The notes: a model not told the origin generated them from the sequence alone. A stretch of DNA of 64,000 nucleotides from CAVZMO01 sp963776195 (GCA_963776195.1 CAVZMO010000015.1:167477-231476); one strand, 5' to 3'. Counted from the first letter of the stretch, positions 26,914-35,642 are shown. Numbers and translations: made by a program.

Positions 26914-26970
26914 GTCATGGTTCGACAAGCTCACCATGACATTTGTCATCCTGAGCCTGTCGAAGGATGC
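26914..26970. repeat. Dispersed GTTCGACAAGCTCACC-type palindromic repeat
   Basis: GTCATGG…CCATGAC with TTCGACAAGCTCA between, followed by GTCATCCTGAGCCTGTCGAAGG. These pieces form hairpins and match a short repeat widespread in many unrelated bacterial genomes. It lies in the roughly 320-base gap between rho and sufC. Confidence 0.6.
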
Positions 26971-26987
26971 AGAGGGTGGGGAGAATT

Positions 26988-27025
26988 TTGTTTACTTTGT
27001 CATGAGATAGTATAAATAATTATAC
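26988..27025 (+). promoter_or_regulatory. suf promoter with overlapping palindromic operator
   Basis: TTGTTT (26988-26993) and TATAAA (27011-27016) are 17 bases apart. The -10 element is embedded in GTATAA-ATAA-TTATAC (27010-27025), a perfect 6-bp inverted repeat. A repressor bound here, such as an Rrf2-type Fe-S sensor, would block transcription of sufCB; the regulator is not in the window. Confidence 0.5.
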
Positions 27026-27051
27026 ACGTTCGATTAAGGAGGTGCTTGGCC

Positions 27052-27792
27052 GTGCAGGAAATGATGCTGAAGGTGCAGGACTTATGGGTTTCGGTCGGCG
27101 ACAGACAGGTATTAAAAGGTGTAAATTTTTCGATGAAATTCGGTGAGATTAATATGCTGTTCGGACCGAATGGCGCGGGGAAGACGACCTTTATGATGAC
27201 TCTCATGGGTTTTCCGAGATACAAAATAGAGCAGGGAAAGATCTATTTTAAAGGACAGGATATAACCGATAAAGATTTGCATGAGAGGGCAAGGCTTGGT
27301 CTCGGGGTTTCCTTTCAGAGGCCGCCCACTGTCAAGGGTGTAACGTTAAGAAAGATCATAGACATTATCACCGATGGGGGGGTAACAAGAGAAAGGATCA
27401 AAGAGAATATCGAAAGGCTGAACCTTTCGGAACATTTGGACAGGGGGCTGAACGACGGATTTTCCGGCGGGGAAATGAAACGTTCCGAGCTCCTTCAACT
27501 CATGGTACAGAGACCTGACCTGGTCCTCATTGATGAGCCGGAATCAGGGGTTGATATCGAAAACATTGCCCTCGTGGGGGAAGCCATAAATTCACTTCTC
27601 GGCAAGGACAAGGTGAAGGACCCGAAGCGCGGAGCGATCATAATAACCCATACCGGCTACATCCTTGATTTCGTCAATGCCGATAAGGGATATATTATCT
27701 ATGAAGGGAATTTGGTCTGCGGGGGAAATCCACGGGATATCCTCTCGGAGATAAAAAAGTATGGCTACAGGAGGTGCGCGGAATGTCGATAA
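27052..27792 (+). CDS. sufC: Fe-S assembly ATPase SufC
   Basis: A 246-residue ABC-type ATPase of the Fe-S scaffold complex. Walker A is FGPNGAGKTTF, the Q-loop is in VSFQRPPTV, the signature is FSGGEMKRSELLQ (the K-R-S-E-L form of SufC), Walker B LVLIDEPESGVD, H-loop ITHTGYIL. GTG at 27052 is preferred: AAGGAGG ends nine bases upstream, while TTG 27046 is too close to it. It overlaps sufB by ten bases. Length and motifs are typical. Confidence 0.93.
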   Translation: MQEMMLKVQDLWVSVGDRQVLKGVNFSMKFGEINMLFGPNGAGKTTFMMTLMGFPRYKIEQGKIYFKGQDITDKDLHERARLGLGVSFQRPPTVKGVTLRKIIDIITDGGVTRERIKENIERLNLSEHLDRGLNDGFSGGEMKRSELLQLMVQRPDLVLIDEPESGVDIENIALVGEAINSLLGKDKVKDPKRGAIIITHTGYILDFVNADKGYIIYEGNLVCGGNPRDILSEIKKYGYRRCAECR

Positions 27793-29033
27793 GCAATGCA
27801 TACCTTACTGAAGTAATGGCGAGGGCTGAAAAAGCGAAGGACAAAAAGGCGCTCTACGGACCCGATATAGACCTTTCCCTCTATACTCAGCACATTGAGA
27901 GAGGAAGGATAGAAAGTCTCGAGAGTTTGTCCCAACAGGCAAGAGAAGCTGCCGTCATGACCGGTATCAACTTACAGGAAGAGTACAGGGCCGGATCGTA
28001 TATGCAGGTTGATGAATCCGTTGTTTATGAAAGCTTAAGCAAGTCTTACGAGGGCCAGCTCGAAATAATGAGTACCACCAGCGCGTTAAACAAATATGAC
28101 TGGCTGGAGGACTATTTCTGGAAGTCGGTCCCCGTTGACCAGGACAAATATACTGCACAGGCGGCCCTGAACATGACGCACGGATACTTCATAAGGGTAT
28201 TCCCTCATCAAAAACCGCAATATCCGGTGCAATCGTGTCTGCTGGTTGCGGAAAATTATATAAGTCAGAACGTGCACAACATAATTATTGTCGAGGAAGG
28301 CGCGGAACTGCAGGTAATAACCGGATGCACGCTGGCAAAAAACGACGCGGAAGGCATCCATCTCGGGATTTCAGAGTTTTATGTCAAGAAAGGCGGAAAG
28401 CTCTTTTTTACGATGATCCATAACTGGGCCGATAATTTTCATGTGCGGCCGAGGACCTGGGCCGTTGTCGAAGAAGACGGGGCCTTTATTAGCAATTATG
28501 TGCTCCTGAAACCGGTCAAATCCATACAGGCCTTTCCCGTGGCATATCTGAAAGGAGACAGGGCCTCTGCAAAGTTTAATACAGTTGTCTATGGGCTTAA
28601 TGATTCGAACATAGATCTTGGTTCGAGGATAATCCTCGAAGGAAAGGACACCAGGGGGGAGTCCATAGCAAGGACGATTGCAGCTGATGAAAGTGTCATC
28701 TATTCAAGGGGAGATTTGATCGCGAGGACGAAGGACTATTGTTTGGCCCATCTTGACTGCCGGGGGATATTGTTTTCTAGCAAAGCTGAGATTTATGCCA
28801 TACCGCAGTTGGTTTCGGAAGGTGCATTAAAGGCCGAACTTTCCCACGAAGCTTCCATTGGGCCGATAGCGGAAGAACAGGTGGAGTATTTAATGTCAAG
28901 GGGAATATCAAGGGAAGATGCAGTATCCGTCATAACATCCGGATTCTTAAATCTGGATATCCCCTATATCCCGGAGTTCCTTGACCAGAACATAAAGGAT
29001 GTCATAAAGGCGACGGCTAAAGAGGCGCTGTAA
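27783..29033 (+). CDS. sufB: SufB/SufD-family Fe-S scaffold protein
   Basis: A 416-residue SufB/D-family protein; the core beta-helix region shows YGLNDSNIDLGSRIILEGKDT, GDLIARTKDYCLAHLDCRG and ELSHEASIGPIAEEQVEYLMSRGIS. The last segment and C-terminal GFLNLDIPYIP are family hallmarks. ATG 27783 is supported by AGGAGGTG seven bases before. Only sufC and this gene are present, with no sufD, sufS, sufE or sufU near, so the system is the compact two-gene form found in many anaerobes and archaea, where one SufB-like protein likely forms a homodimer on SufC. Cys residues in DYCLAHLDC may ligate the cluster. Confidence 0.9.
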   Translation: MSISNAYLTEVMARAEKAKDKKALYGPDIDLSLYTQHIERGRIESLESLSQQAREAAVMTGINLQEEYRAGSYMQVDESVVYESLSKSYEGQLEIMSTTSALNKYDWLEDYFWKSVPVDQDKYTAQAALNMTHGYFIRVFPHQKPQYPVQSCLLVAENYISQNVHNIIIVEEGAELQVITGCTLAKNDAEGIHLGISEFYVKKGGKLFFTMIHNWADNFHVRPRTWAVVEEDGAFISNYVLLKPVKSIQAFPVAYLKGDRASAKFNTVVYGLNDSNIDLGSRIILEGKDTRGESIARTIAADESVIYSRGDLIARTKDYCLAHLDCRGILFSSKAEIYAIPQLVSEGALKAELSHEASIGPIAEEQVEYLMSRGISREDAVSVITSGFLNLDIPYIPEFLDQNIKDVIKATAKEAL

Positions 29034-29113
29034 TGCGGTGTTTGAATTTCGCATTCTCTCCATGCTAAGATAGTCGAATCTTTTTCCAAAGGTTCTACGG
29101 AGTTTAGGGAATA

Positions 29114-30349
29114 ATGGCCAGGATTATACCTTTCAGAGGAGTTCTCTATAATGTTTCCAGGGTTTCGATGGAGGATGTCATAGCTCCTCCATACGATGTT
29201 ATTACCCCCGAATATCGGGAAGCATTATACATGCAAAGCCCGTACAACATCGTGAGGATAGACTTCGGCAAAGAAAAACCCGACGATAGTGAAAATGAAA
29301 ATAGATATACAAGGGCCAGAGGATTCCTTGATCAATGGATGAGAGACGGGATATTCATCCGGGGCGAGAAACCCTCATTCTATGTGTACGAGATGGTCTA
29401 TTCGATAAATGGTGCAGAAAAGCGTCTCCTCGGATTTCTCGGCCTTGTAAAACTCGAAGAGCTGAGCAAAGGGGCCATATATCCGCACGAGTGCACTTAT
29501 TCAAAGCCGAAACAGGACAGGTTGGATCTCATGAGGGCATGCGAAGCAAACACAAGCCCGATATTCTCGCTTTACAAGAGTTCAGAGGAAGGGATATCGA
29601 ATATTCTTACAAAGACGTCGATGACAAAACCATATATTGAGGCTGCAGACATTGCGGGAGATGTACACCGGCTTTGGCGGATCGGTGATCCGGAGGAGGT
29701 CGAGATCATCAAACAGGAGCTTCAAGACAAGGCTATCTTTATTGCCGATGGGCATCACCGGTATGAGACCGCCTTTGAATATTTTAAGGAAATGTCGGCA
29801 AGAGAGAACCCGACAAGCGGCCGGCCTTTCGATCATGTCCTTATGTTTCTTGCAAACATGCTGGACGAAGGGTTGACGATACTGCCGACACACAGGCTGT
29901 TACGGGAAATCCCCGACGATATGGACGAAGTCCTTTCCGAGTTCTTTGAGATCCAGTCCGTGAACGGTATGGTTGATATCAAAGAGATGTTGTCCGGTAA
30001 AAAGCGTGTCTTCGGTTTTTTTCGGAGGGGGAGCAGTCTGTGGCATATTCTGACCTACAAAGGAGGCAATCTGTCTGAAATCCTTCCCGAACTCAGGGAG
30101 ATCGATGTAATTATACTCCATGAGCTCGTCCTCAAGAAGATCCTGAAGACTACCGACATAGGATATGAGATGGATATCGCCAGGGCTCTTGATAAGGTGA
30201 AGAGCGGGGAGTTCAGTGCAGCTCTTTTCCTCAATCCTACGAAAGTGGAGGATGTTGAAAAGGCCGCCCTTTCTTTAGTGAGGATGCCGCCGAAATCAAC
30301 ATATTTTTATCCGAAACTCCTGACCGGTCTGGTTATCAATAAGTGGTAA
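29114..30349 (+). CDS. DUF1015 family protein
   Basis: A 411-residue member of the DUF1015 family. Diagnostic stretches are IIPFRGVLYN, DVIAPPYDVI near the start, YPHECTYSKPKQDRLDLMRA in the middle and IADGHHRYETAFEYF around residue 215, a strongly conserved motif with two His and an Asp that may bind a metal or phosphate. The biochemical role is not established; in many genomes the gene sits near serA or serC, but here it lies between sufCB and gap. ATG 29114 has a weak upstream purine stretch. Confidence 0.88.
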   Translation: MARIIPFRGVLYNVSRVSMEDVIAPPYDVITPEYREALYMQSPYNIVRIDFGKEKPDDSENENRYTRARGFLDQWMRDGIFIRGEKPSFYVYEMVYSINGAEKRLLGFLGLVKLEELSKGAIYPHECTYSKPKQDRLDLMRACEANTSPIFSLYKSSEEGISNILTKTSMTKPYIEAADIAGDVHRLWRIGDPEEVEIIKQELQDKAIFIADGHHRYETAFEYFKEMSARENPTSGRPFDHVLMFLANMLDEGLTILPTHRLLREIPDDMDEVLSEFFEIQSVNGMVDIKEMLSGKKRVFGFFRRGSSLWHILTYKGGNLSEILPELREIDVIILHELVLKKILKTTDIGYEMDIARALDKVKSGEFSAALFLNPTKVEDVEKAALSLVRMPPKSTYFYPKLLTGLVINKW

Positions 30350-30430
30350 GACTGAGGTTAAACTTACTTCCATAGTATAAATTTTGATAAAATCTCCCTT
30401 CCCTCTCCTGCAGTTTGATAAAAAAGAAAA

Positions 30431-30459
30431 TTATGATTTTCAAAAAAATTCGGTATAAT
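30431..30459 (+). promoter_or_regulatory. Sigma-70-type promoter of gap-pgk
   Basis: TTATGA (30431-30436) and TATAAT (30454-30459) are 17 bases apart, 23 bases before the gap ATG, giving a very short leader. AAGGAGG follows at 30469. Confidence 0.6.
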
Positions 30460-30481
30460 GGAAAGAAAAAAGGAGGACTTT

Positions 30482-31486
30482 ATGCCATTACGTGTTGCCA
30501 TCAACGGCTTCGGAAGAATAGGAAGGAACTTTCTGAGGACAAGCCGTGGTTATAACGAATTTGAGATTGTTGCTATCAACGATCTTACCGACGCAAAAAC
30601 CCTCGCGCACTTGCTGAAATACGATTCTGTACACGGTATATTCGGCGCTGATGTTAAAGAAGGTAGCGGTTCGATAGTGGTTGACGGGAAAGAAATAAAG
30701 GGTTTGGCCATTACAGATCCGGAAAAACTCCCCTGGAAAGACTTCGGGGTCGATGTTGTTATCGAGTCTACAGGGAGGTTTGTAGACAGACTGTCTGCCT
30801 CAAAACATTTGGACGCAGGGGCGAAATGGGTCATTATCTCCGCGCCCGCAAAGGACCCCGACGCAACGATATGCATGGGTGTGAATGAGGAAACACTAGA
30901 CCCCGTCAAACACAAGATCCTTTCGAATGCATCGTGCACAACCAACTGTCTCGCGCCTGTTGCAAAGGTCCTTCATAATGAATTCGGCATAATCAAGGGA
31001 CTGATGACAACAATACACTCCTATACAAATGACCAGCGGATACTCGACCTGCCTCACAAGGACCTGAGAAGGGCACGGGCGGCGGCCTTAAATATGATTC
31101 CTACGACAACGGGTGCTGCGAAAGCCGTCGGCATAGTACTGCCGGAACTGAAAGGAAAACTGAATGGAATGGCTATCAGGGTACCGACTCCGAATGTATC
31201 TGTAGTGGACCTTGTTGCCGAACTGGCAAAAGATGTTACTGCAGAAGAGATTAATGCCGCCTTGAAGAGGGCTGCCGAAGGCCCTATGAAGGGGATCCTT
31301 CAGTATTCGGAAGAACCTTTGGTATCGAGTGACTGCAATGGAAATCCGCATTCGTCTGTGGTGGATGCATTATCGACCATGGTTCTCGATGGAAGAATGG
31401 TGAAGATTTTAGCGTGGTACGATAACGAATGGGGCTACAGCTCACGTCTCAGGGACCTTATCATTTACATCTTGAAGAGGATGTAG
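30482..31486 (+). CDS. gap: Glyceraldehyde-3-phosphate dehydrogenase
   Basis: A 334-residue GAPDH. The Rossmann start VAINGFGRIGRNFLR binds NAD; the active-site Cys lies in SNASCTTNCLAPVAKVL (C about residue 151); the catalytic His is in the TIHSYTNDQR region; NMIPTTTGAAKAV and WYDNEWGYSSR complete the fold. ATG 30482 with AAGGAGG upstream is chosen. Two bases after its stop starts pgk, so the two glycolysis/gluconeogenesis genes form an operon. Confidence 0.96.
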   Translation: MPLRVAINGFGRIGRNFLRTSRGYNEFEIVAINDLTDAKTLAHLLKYDSVHGIFGADVKEGSGSIVVDGKEIKGLAITDPEKLPWKDFGVDVVIESTGRFVDRLSASKHLDAGAKWVIISAPAKDPDATICMGVNEETLDPVKHKILSNASCTTNCLAPVAKVLHNEFGIIKGLMTTIHSYTNDQRILDLPHKDLRRARAAALNMIPTTTGAAKAVGIVLPELKGKLNGMAIRVPTPNVSVVDLVAELAKDVTAEEINAALKRAAEGPMKGILQYSEEPLVSSDCNGNPHSSVVDALSTMVLDGRMVKILAWYDNEWGYSSRLRDLIIYILKRM

Positions 31487-31488
31487 CG

Positions 31489-32721
31489 ATGAAAAAGAAG
31501 GACATAGACCCTATGCCGATTAAAGATGTATTTAATAAGCTCACCATAGAGGACCTTGAGATCAAAGGGAAAAGGGTTTTTATCAGAGCGGATTTTAATG
31601 TCCCTCTCGACGACAATCTGATGATCACCGATGACAGAAGGATACGATCGACCCTTCCCACAATTAACTATGCCATCGATGAAGGAGCAAAAGTCATACT
31701 CTCGTCACATCTCGGAAGGCCGAAGGGAAAGGTAGACCCGAAATACAGCCTTGCCCCCGTCGCGAAAAGACTTCAGAGGCTTCTCAATAAAGAGGTAAGC
31801 TTTGCGCCTGATTGCGTCGGAAGCCAGGTGGAAAACCTCGTCTCAAAGATGAAGGATGGAGATGTAGTTCTTCTCGAAAATTTAAGATACTATCCGGGAG
31901 AAGAGAAAAACGATGAGGAGTTTGCACGTGCTTTGGCGAAACTGGCGGATGTCTACGTGAATGACGCCTTTGGGGCTGCGCACAGGGCCCATGCATCTAC
32001 TGTCGGTATAACCAAATTTCTTCCTTCTGCGGCGGGGCTTCTTCTGAAGAAAGAAATAGAATACCTGAAAGGGGCGATAGATAATCCTGTCAAGCCTTTT
32101 ATTGCCATCCTCGGAGGTGCAAAGGTTTCCGGAAAGATCGGCGTTCTTGAACATCTCGTCGGCCACGTCGACAAAGTTTTAGTGGGAGGCGGTGTGGCCT
32201 TTACTTTTATAAAGGCCATGGGTAACGAGATCGGCGACTCTCTCGTTGAAGACGGTATGCTGGAGACGGCGGAGAGGATAAGGAAGAAGTTGATAGAAAA
32301 CGGCATAAAGTTTTATCTGCCTGTAGATTGTGTGATCGCCCAGAACACGGAACCCGGCGCGGTCATCAAGATTGTGCCGACTCTCGAGATCCCAAAGGGA
32401 TGGAAGGCCCTTGATATCGGACCTGCCTCCGTCAAGCTTTTTACCGTTGCGTTGCAGGATGCGAAGACAATATTGTGGAATGGACCGATGGGCATGTTCG
32501 AGATAGACATATTTTCGAGGGGGACCTTCGACATCGCCCGTGCGGTATCGGATGCATATGCCCTCACCATTGTCGGCGGCGGCGACACTGACCTTGCCGT
32601 GCACAAGGCAGGGGTATCCGATTCAATATCATTCATATCGACCGGGGGAGGGGCCTCTCTCCAGCTTCTTGAGGGAAAAGAACTTCCAGGGATTGCGGCC
32701 CTTACCGACCGATCAAATTGA
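31489..32721 (+). CDS. pgk: Phosphoglycerate kinase
   Basis: A 410-residue phosphoglycerate kinase. An extra N-terminal segment of about 15 residues (KKKDIDPMPIKDVF) precedes the usual start LTIEDLEIKGKRVFIRADFN. Substrate-site motifs are SSHLGRPKGK, GAAHRAHAST and the hinge/ATP part GGAKVSGKIGVLEH; the C-terminus has VGGGDTDLAV and STGGGASLQLLEG. The start ATG 31489 lies two bases after the gap stop. Length is about ten residues over the family norm. Confidence 0.95.
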   Translation: MKKKDIDPMPIKDVFNKLTIEDLEIKGKRVFIRADFNVPLDDNLMITDDRRIRSTLPTINYAIDEGAKVILSSHLGRPKGKVDPKYSLAPVAKRLQRLLNKEVSFAPDCVGSQVENLVSKMKDGDVVLLENLRYYPGEEKNDEEFARALAKLADVYVNDAFGAAHRAHASTVGITKFLPSAAGLLLKKEIEYLKGAIDNPVKPFIAILGGAKVSGKIGVLEHLVGHVDKVLVGGGVAFTFIKAMGNEIGDSLVEDGMLETAERIRKKLIENGIKFYLPVDCVIAQNTEPGAVIKIVPTLEIPKGWKALDIGPASVKLFTVALQDAKTILWNGPMGMFEIDIFSRGTFDIARAVSDAYALTIVGGGDTDLAVHKAGVSDSISFISTGGGASLQLLEGKELPGIAALTDRSN

Positions 32722-32738
32722 TACAGGTCTTGTCAGGT

Positions 32739-33167
32739 CTAACTGTTTATTGTCTGATAAAACTGCATATCAGAGGGATCGCCCGAAGAGACTTTATGAG
32801 GTAACTTCTTATTTTCGTGTGAAAGAATCCCTCGCTTCATCTCTACGATAGACGGACTTTTACATTCGAACTGTTTTATGAGATAGGAGGCTGCCACTTC
32901 CGGTTTTATCACTTCACCGCAAGTAAAGATATCAACGGCTGCGTAATTATACTCGGGCCATGTATGGATTGTGAGATGTGATTCAGCGATAACTACGACG
33001 CCACTGATGCCAAAGGGATTAAACTCATGGAAGGAAATATCTACTATTGTTGCCTTGGCCTCTTTTGCTGCCGAGACCAATGCATTTCTAACCTTGTCGA
33101 GGCTCTTAAGAATTTCGGGATTGCACTCCCGCAAATCTATCAATAGATGAGTTCCTAACGCATTCAA
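32739..33167 (-). CDS. speH: S-adenosylmethionine decarboxylase proenzyme
   Basis: A 142-residue SpeH/SpeD-type enzyme for spermidine synthesis. Self-cleavage occurs between Glu and Ser in AESHLTIHTWPE, generating the pyruvoyl group from the Ser; the catalytic Cys is in AAVDIFTCG. Family members are about 120-140 residues; the C-terminal tail is slightly long. No speE is seen beside it. It is convergent with pgk and only 17 bases apart. Confidence 0.92.
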   Translation of the reverse strand: MNALGTHLLIDLRECNPEILKSLDKVRNALVSAAKEAKATIVDISFHEFNPFGISGVVVIAESHLTIHTWPEYNYAAVDIFTCGEVIKPEVAASYLIKQFECKSPSIVEMKRGILSHENKKLPHKVSSGDPSDMQFYQTINS

Positions 33168-33331
33168 TTCTCTACCCCCCTTCTAGCTGCTAAATTTACA
33201 TATTCGAACTAAAAAGATACAGAAAATACGAACAAGTTGTCAAGAAAAAATTATGAGTTGACGAAATTACCGGTTGTTGACGGGTTTGGAAATATCACGA
33301 AAAGCTTCCCCCGGTAACGAAAAAACTGTAA

Positions 33332-33368
33332 GTCAACCTGCCACCGACAAGATCGGTGGCAGGTTGAC
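33332..33368 (-). terminator. Intrinsic terminator of the first pilin gene
   Basis: A perfect 16-bp stem (GTCAACCTGCCACCGA) around loop CAAGA, followed on the minus strand by TTACAGTTTTTTCG. It is placed nine bases after the pilin stop at 33378. Confidence 0.85.
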
Positions 33369-33377
33369 TACGAAATG

Positions 33378-33848
33378 TTAGAAGTTTTTATTGTTATTGC
33401 AGTCAATCGCAAAAACATCGCCGTTTACCCGGCTGCCTGTGTTGCCTGTGGCAATCGCAGAAAAACATGGAGTTAGCGCTCCATAGGCAAGAGGATTAGC
33501 AACGGTTATCTGCTGATTCTGCACTATCCGATAACTGAAATTGAGGTTAGTCCCGGTTCCGGGTTTGAAACCAGGGAGAATGCCTGCTGCCTGAATGAGA
33601 ACTATATTGCCAGGCTGGCTAGCCCCGGCAACCCCTGCAGTTGCTGCATATATGCCATTTTCCGCAAAGAACTGCTCTTCGAGAAGTCTTAAATTTTGAA
33701 GGTTACTGTATGCCTCGGTCCTCGCTGCACTTTTCTGTTGGCCGACATAAGCAGGAATTGCAATCATAGCAAGTATACCGATAATGGCGAGGACTATTAA
33801 CAGTTCGATAAGAGTGAAACCCTTACTCGTGTCTTTCATGGTGACCAT
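33378..33848 (-). CDS. pilA: Type IV pilin PilA
   Basis: A 156-residue type IVa-like pilin. After a short leader the class III signal is KGFTLIELLIVLAIIGIL, with Glu 5 of the mature protein. The following AMIAIPAYVGQQKSAARTEA helix is typical. Two Cys (LTPCFSAI and AIDCNNNK) at the C-terminal end can form the pilin disulfide loop. The start is either ATG 33848 or ATG 33839; GAGGT at 33852-33856 is four bases from the first. It ends with a strong hairpin terminator. Confidence 0.88.
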   Translation of the reverse strand: MVTMKDTSKGFTLIELLIVLAIIGILAMIAIPAYVGQQKSAARTEAYSNLQNLRLLEEQFFAENGIYAATAGVAGASQPGNIVLIQAAGILPGFKPGTGTNLNFSYRIVQNQQITVANPLAYGALTPCFSAIATGNTGSRVNGDVFAIDCNNNKNF

Positions 33849-33912
33849 TTTACCTCTTTCTTCTTAAATCAGCAATGGTGAATAACAGGCCGAAAGTGCA
33901 AGGCCTTATAAA

Positions 33913-33943
33913 AAGAGAAAGGGGATTATCTCCCCTTTCTCTT
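33913..33943 (-). terminator. Intrinsic terminator of the second pilin gene
   Basis: AAGAGAAAGGGGA/TCCCCTTTCTCTT stem of 13 bp around a TTATC loop, followed on the minus strand by CTTTTTAT. It lies 19 bases after the stop at 33963 and separates the two pilin genes. Confidence 0.8.
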
Positions 33944-33962
33944 AAACATATGCGCAAGAAGG

Positions 33963-34538
33963 TTAATCTGCGCTTACGGTTTTCGACCATATTTTCACAG
34001 GCGTAGCAGCATTATCCATGGCAACCATAAAAACGTTAGCTATAGTCCCATCATCGGCTGGATTGGGGCAGAGGGTGATCTGTCCCGCGGTAGCAGCGGC
34101 TTCACAGGCGGCCATATTGGCACCCACACCAGCAACATAGAGCGCAGTTCCACCTGCCCAAGGAGAGCTCTGCGCCAGAGCGCCACCAGGAGGAGCATGA
34201 ATAAGTACCCATGTGGTAACAGGACCATCAGCTGCAAGGGTGGTATTGCTCTTGTCAACAGCGGGATCTACTACCCCATTACCGTCTGTGTCAACTTCTA
34301 CCAAGGGTCCCTGAGCTCCTCCTGCCTTCTTTGCCGAGTTCATCCATGCTGCAATTTCCGGTGCTGACGCTTCAGCCGCCCTTGTTACTGCGCCTTTTCT
34401 GCCTCTTTCCTGCATGCCGATATAACCGGGGATCGCGATGGCTGCAAGAATACCGATGATCGCCACAACGATCAAAAGTTCAATCAGGGTGAAACCTTTT
34501 TCGTCTCTCGTCTTCATTCTTTGGATTGTCTTAAACAT
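33963..34538 (-). CDS. Type IV pilin, second copy
   Basis: A 191-residue pilin. The leader MFKTIQRMKTRDEKG is followed by FTLIELLIVVAIIGILAAIA. The globular part is Ala/Gly-rich and has Cys residues in MAACEAAAT and TLCPNPADD. Start ATG 34538 has AAGGAG seven bases upstream; the open frame runs on to 34658 but would add 40 residues ahead of the leader and is rejected. A sigma-54 promoter lies about 130 bases upstream. It differs from the first pilin in sequence and length, so it may build a different fibre or a structural variant. Confidence 0.88.
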   Translation of the reverse strand: MFKTIQRMKTRDEKGFTLIELLIVVAIIGILAAIAIPGYIGMQERGRKGAVTRAAEASAPEIAAWMNSAKKAGGAQGPLVEVDTDGNGVVDPAVDKSNTTLAADGPVTTWVLIHAPPGGALAQSSPWAGGTALYVAGVGANMAACEAAATAGQITLCPNPADDGTIANVFMVAMDNAATPVKIWSKTVSAD

Positions 34539-34569
34539 TTTTTTCTCCTTTTGAATTATTAATTTCATG

Positions 34570-34622
34570 GTCATCCTTTGTTCCGATGACCGTCGCCCCG
34601 AAACTTTACGAAAACTTTTCCT
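34570..34622 (-). promoter_or_regulatory. Structured 5' leader of the second pilin gene
   Basis: Between the sigma-54 promoter and the start codon, the transcript can form GGTCATC…GATGACC (7-bp stem, GGAACAAAG loop), preceded by CGTAAAGTTTCGGGG, which loosely recalls the CGCAAAG core of c-di-GMP-I riboswitches. The full consensus is not present, so a riboswitch is only a possibility. Confidence 0.3.
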
Positions 34623-34664
34623 TTCTTGCACCACCTCCCTCTTTTTCTCTTTGGACATCTAAGA

Positions 34665-34680
34665 AGCAAGCACTATGCCA
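34665..34680 (-). promoter_or_regulatory. Sigma-54 promoter of the second pilin gene
   Basis: TGGCATAGTGCTTGCT matches the consensus TGGCAC-N5-TTGC with correct spacing. Transcription would begin near 34653, giving a leader of about 115 bases. PilR-type activation is usual for pilin genes of this kind. Confidence 0.75.
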
Positions 34681-34891
34681 ATTCAAAAAAGAGGGATTCA
34701 GCGGCCGCTCCCTACCTGAAAAATTTAGATAATTCAGCTAGTTAAGAAAATAATGATGGGCGGTGCTATTAAAATCCTTTGGCAGTCGCTGTTGGTTTGT
34801 GCCTGCCATCAAGGGCAATCGGACTGACAAAAAACGGCAGGCAGTATCGCGTGTACAAAGATACTCACCAATATCCAGCGATACATAATCG

Positions 34892-35236
34892 TCACGACAA
34901 AAGCGTAGCAAGTTTCTTAAGAACGATATGGACGACCTCGTGAGGAACGTTGCAACTGAACTCCGCATTTCTGCTCTTCCAATCGACACTTTTCACTTGG
35001 TCGGCGAGGATGACACCCGATACGCCCAATCCCTTCGGGATTACAACCTCAAAAGGATAACCCTTCACTTGGCTTGTGACGGGACACAATATCGCTAAAC
35101 CGACCTTCTCGTTGTAGGCGGCGGGAGACACCACGAGAGCAGGTCTTCGCCCCGCCTGTTCGTGTCCGGACTGAGGGTCGAAGTCTATCCAGACGATATG
35201 TCCCCGGACGGGGATAAACCCTTTGCTTTTTACCAT
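34892..35236 (-). CDS. mazF: MazF/PemK-type endoribonuclease toxin
   Basis: A 114-residue MazF toxin that cuts mRNA at short motifs. Family signs: RGHIVWIDFDPQSGHEQAGRRPALVVSP at the N-terminus (catalytic Arg in GRRPALVVS), ILCPVTSQVKGYPFEV (Thr/Ser) and DQVKSVDW. It overlaps the antitoxin gene by seven bases, so the pair is coupled. Intact. Confidence 0.92.
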   Translation of the reverse strand: MVKSKGFIPVRGHIVWIDFDPQSGHEQAGRRPALVVSPAAYNEKVGLAILCPVTSQVKGYPFEVVIPKGLGVSGVILADQVKSVDWKSRNAEFSCNVPHEVVHIVLKKLATLLS

Positions 35237-35472
35237 ATTTCCTTACCAACCCTCTTCCCGGTGCTGACCTCGCGATGGATATTCGCCTTTGTCACCCCCG
35301 ACAATAAACCCTCCAGGGTGATTTTTTGCTCTTTTACAGGCGTGAGGATGATTTTGCCGCCTTCTTCCGAAACATCAACGACAGCTCCTTTCCGGAGATT
35401 TGCTTCCACGGCAAACGCTTTTGGAATTCTCAAAGCCAGACTATTTCCCCACTGCTGTATCTTCGTATTCAT
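35230..35472 (-). CDS. mazE: MazE/AbrB-type antitoxin
   Basis: An 80-residue antitoxin with the swapped-hairpin DNA-binding fold: KIQQWGNSLALRIPKAFA, then GAVVDVSEEGGKIILTP, and a flexible tail that would occupy the MazF active site. AAGGAGG lies before the ATG and TATACT further upstream is a possible -10 element. Lies directly ahead of mazF. Confidence 0.9.
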   Translation of the reverse strand: MNTKIQQWGNSLALRIPKAFAVEANLRKGAVVDVSEEGGKIILTPVKEQKITLEGLLSGVTKANIHREVSTGKRVGKEIW

Positions 35473-35600
35473 AGTTTACCTCCTTTTCTGTATCTACAAT
35501 GAGTATACTATGAGGCGGGTCTGCTTGGCAAGTCTTCTGTTCTACGGCTCTAAAATCGGGAATCTTTTTTTTCGCCATAGCGAATCAGACGAGGTTGAAA

Positions 35601-35642
35601 AAGGATTCCCGACTCCCGAAAGCATTCGGGACTGGGGAATGA
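35601..35642. repeat. Second CCCGAAAGCATTCGGG hairpin repeat
   Basis: TCCCGAA-AGCA-TTCGGGA (35614-35631) nested in ATTCCC…GGGAAT. It shares its core with the hairpin at 11316-11333 and lies between mazEF and hepT-mntA. Confidence 0.55.

Noticed and set aside
34570..34622. c-di-GMP riboswitch upstream of the pilin gene
   Set aside because: Only a CGTAAAG-like core and one hairpin are seen; the 5' half and tetraloop receptor of the consensus are missing, so I list it only as a structured leader.
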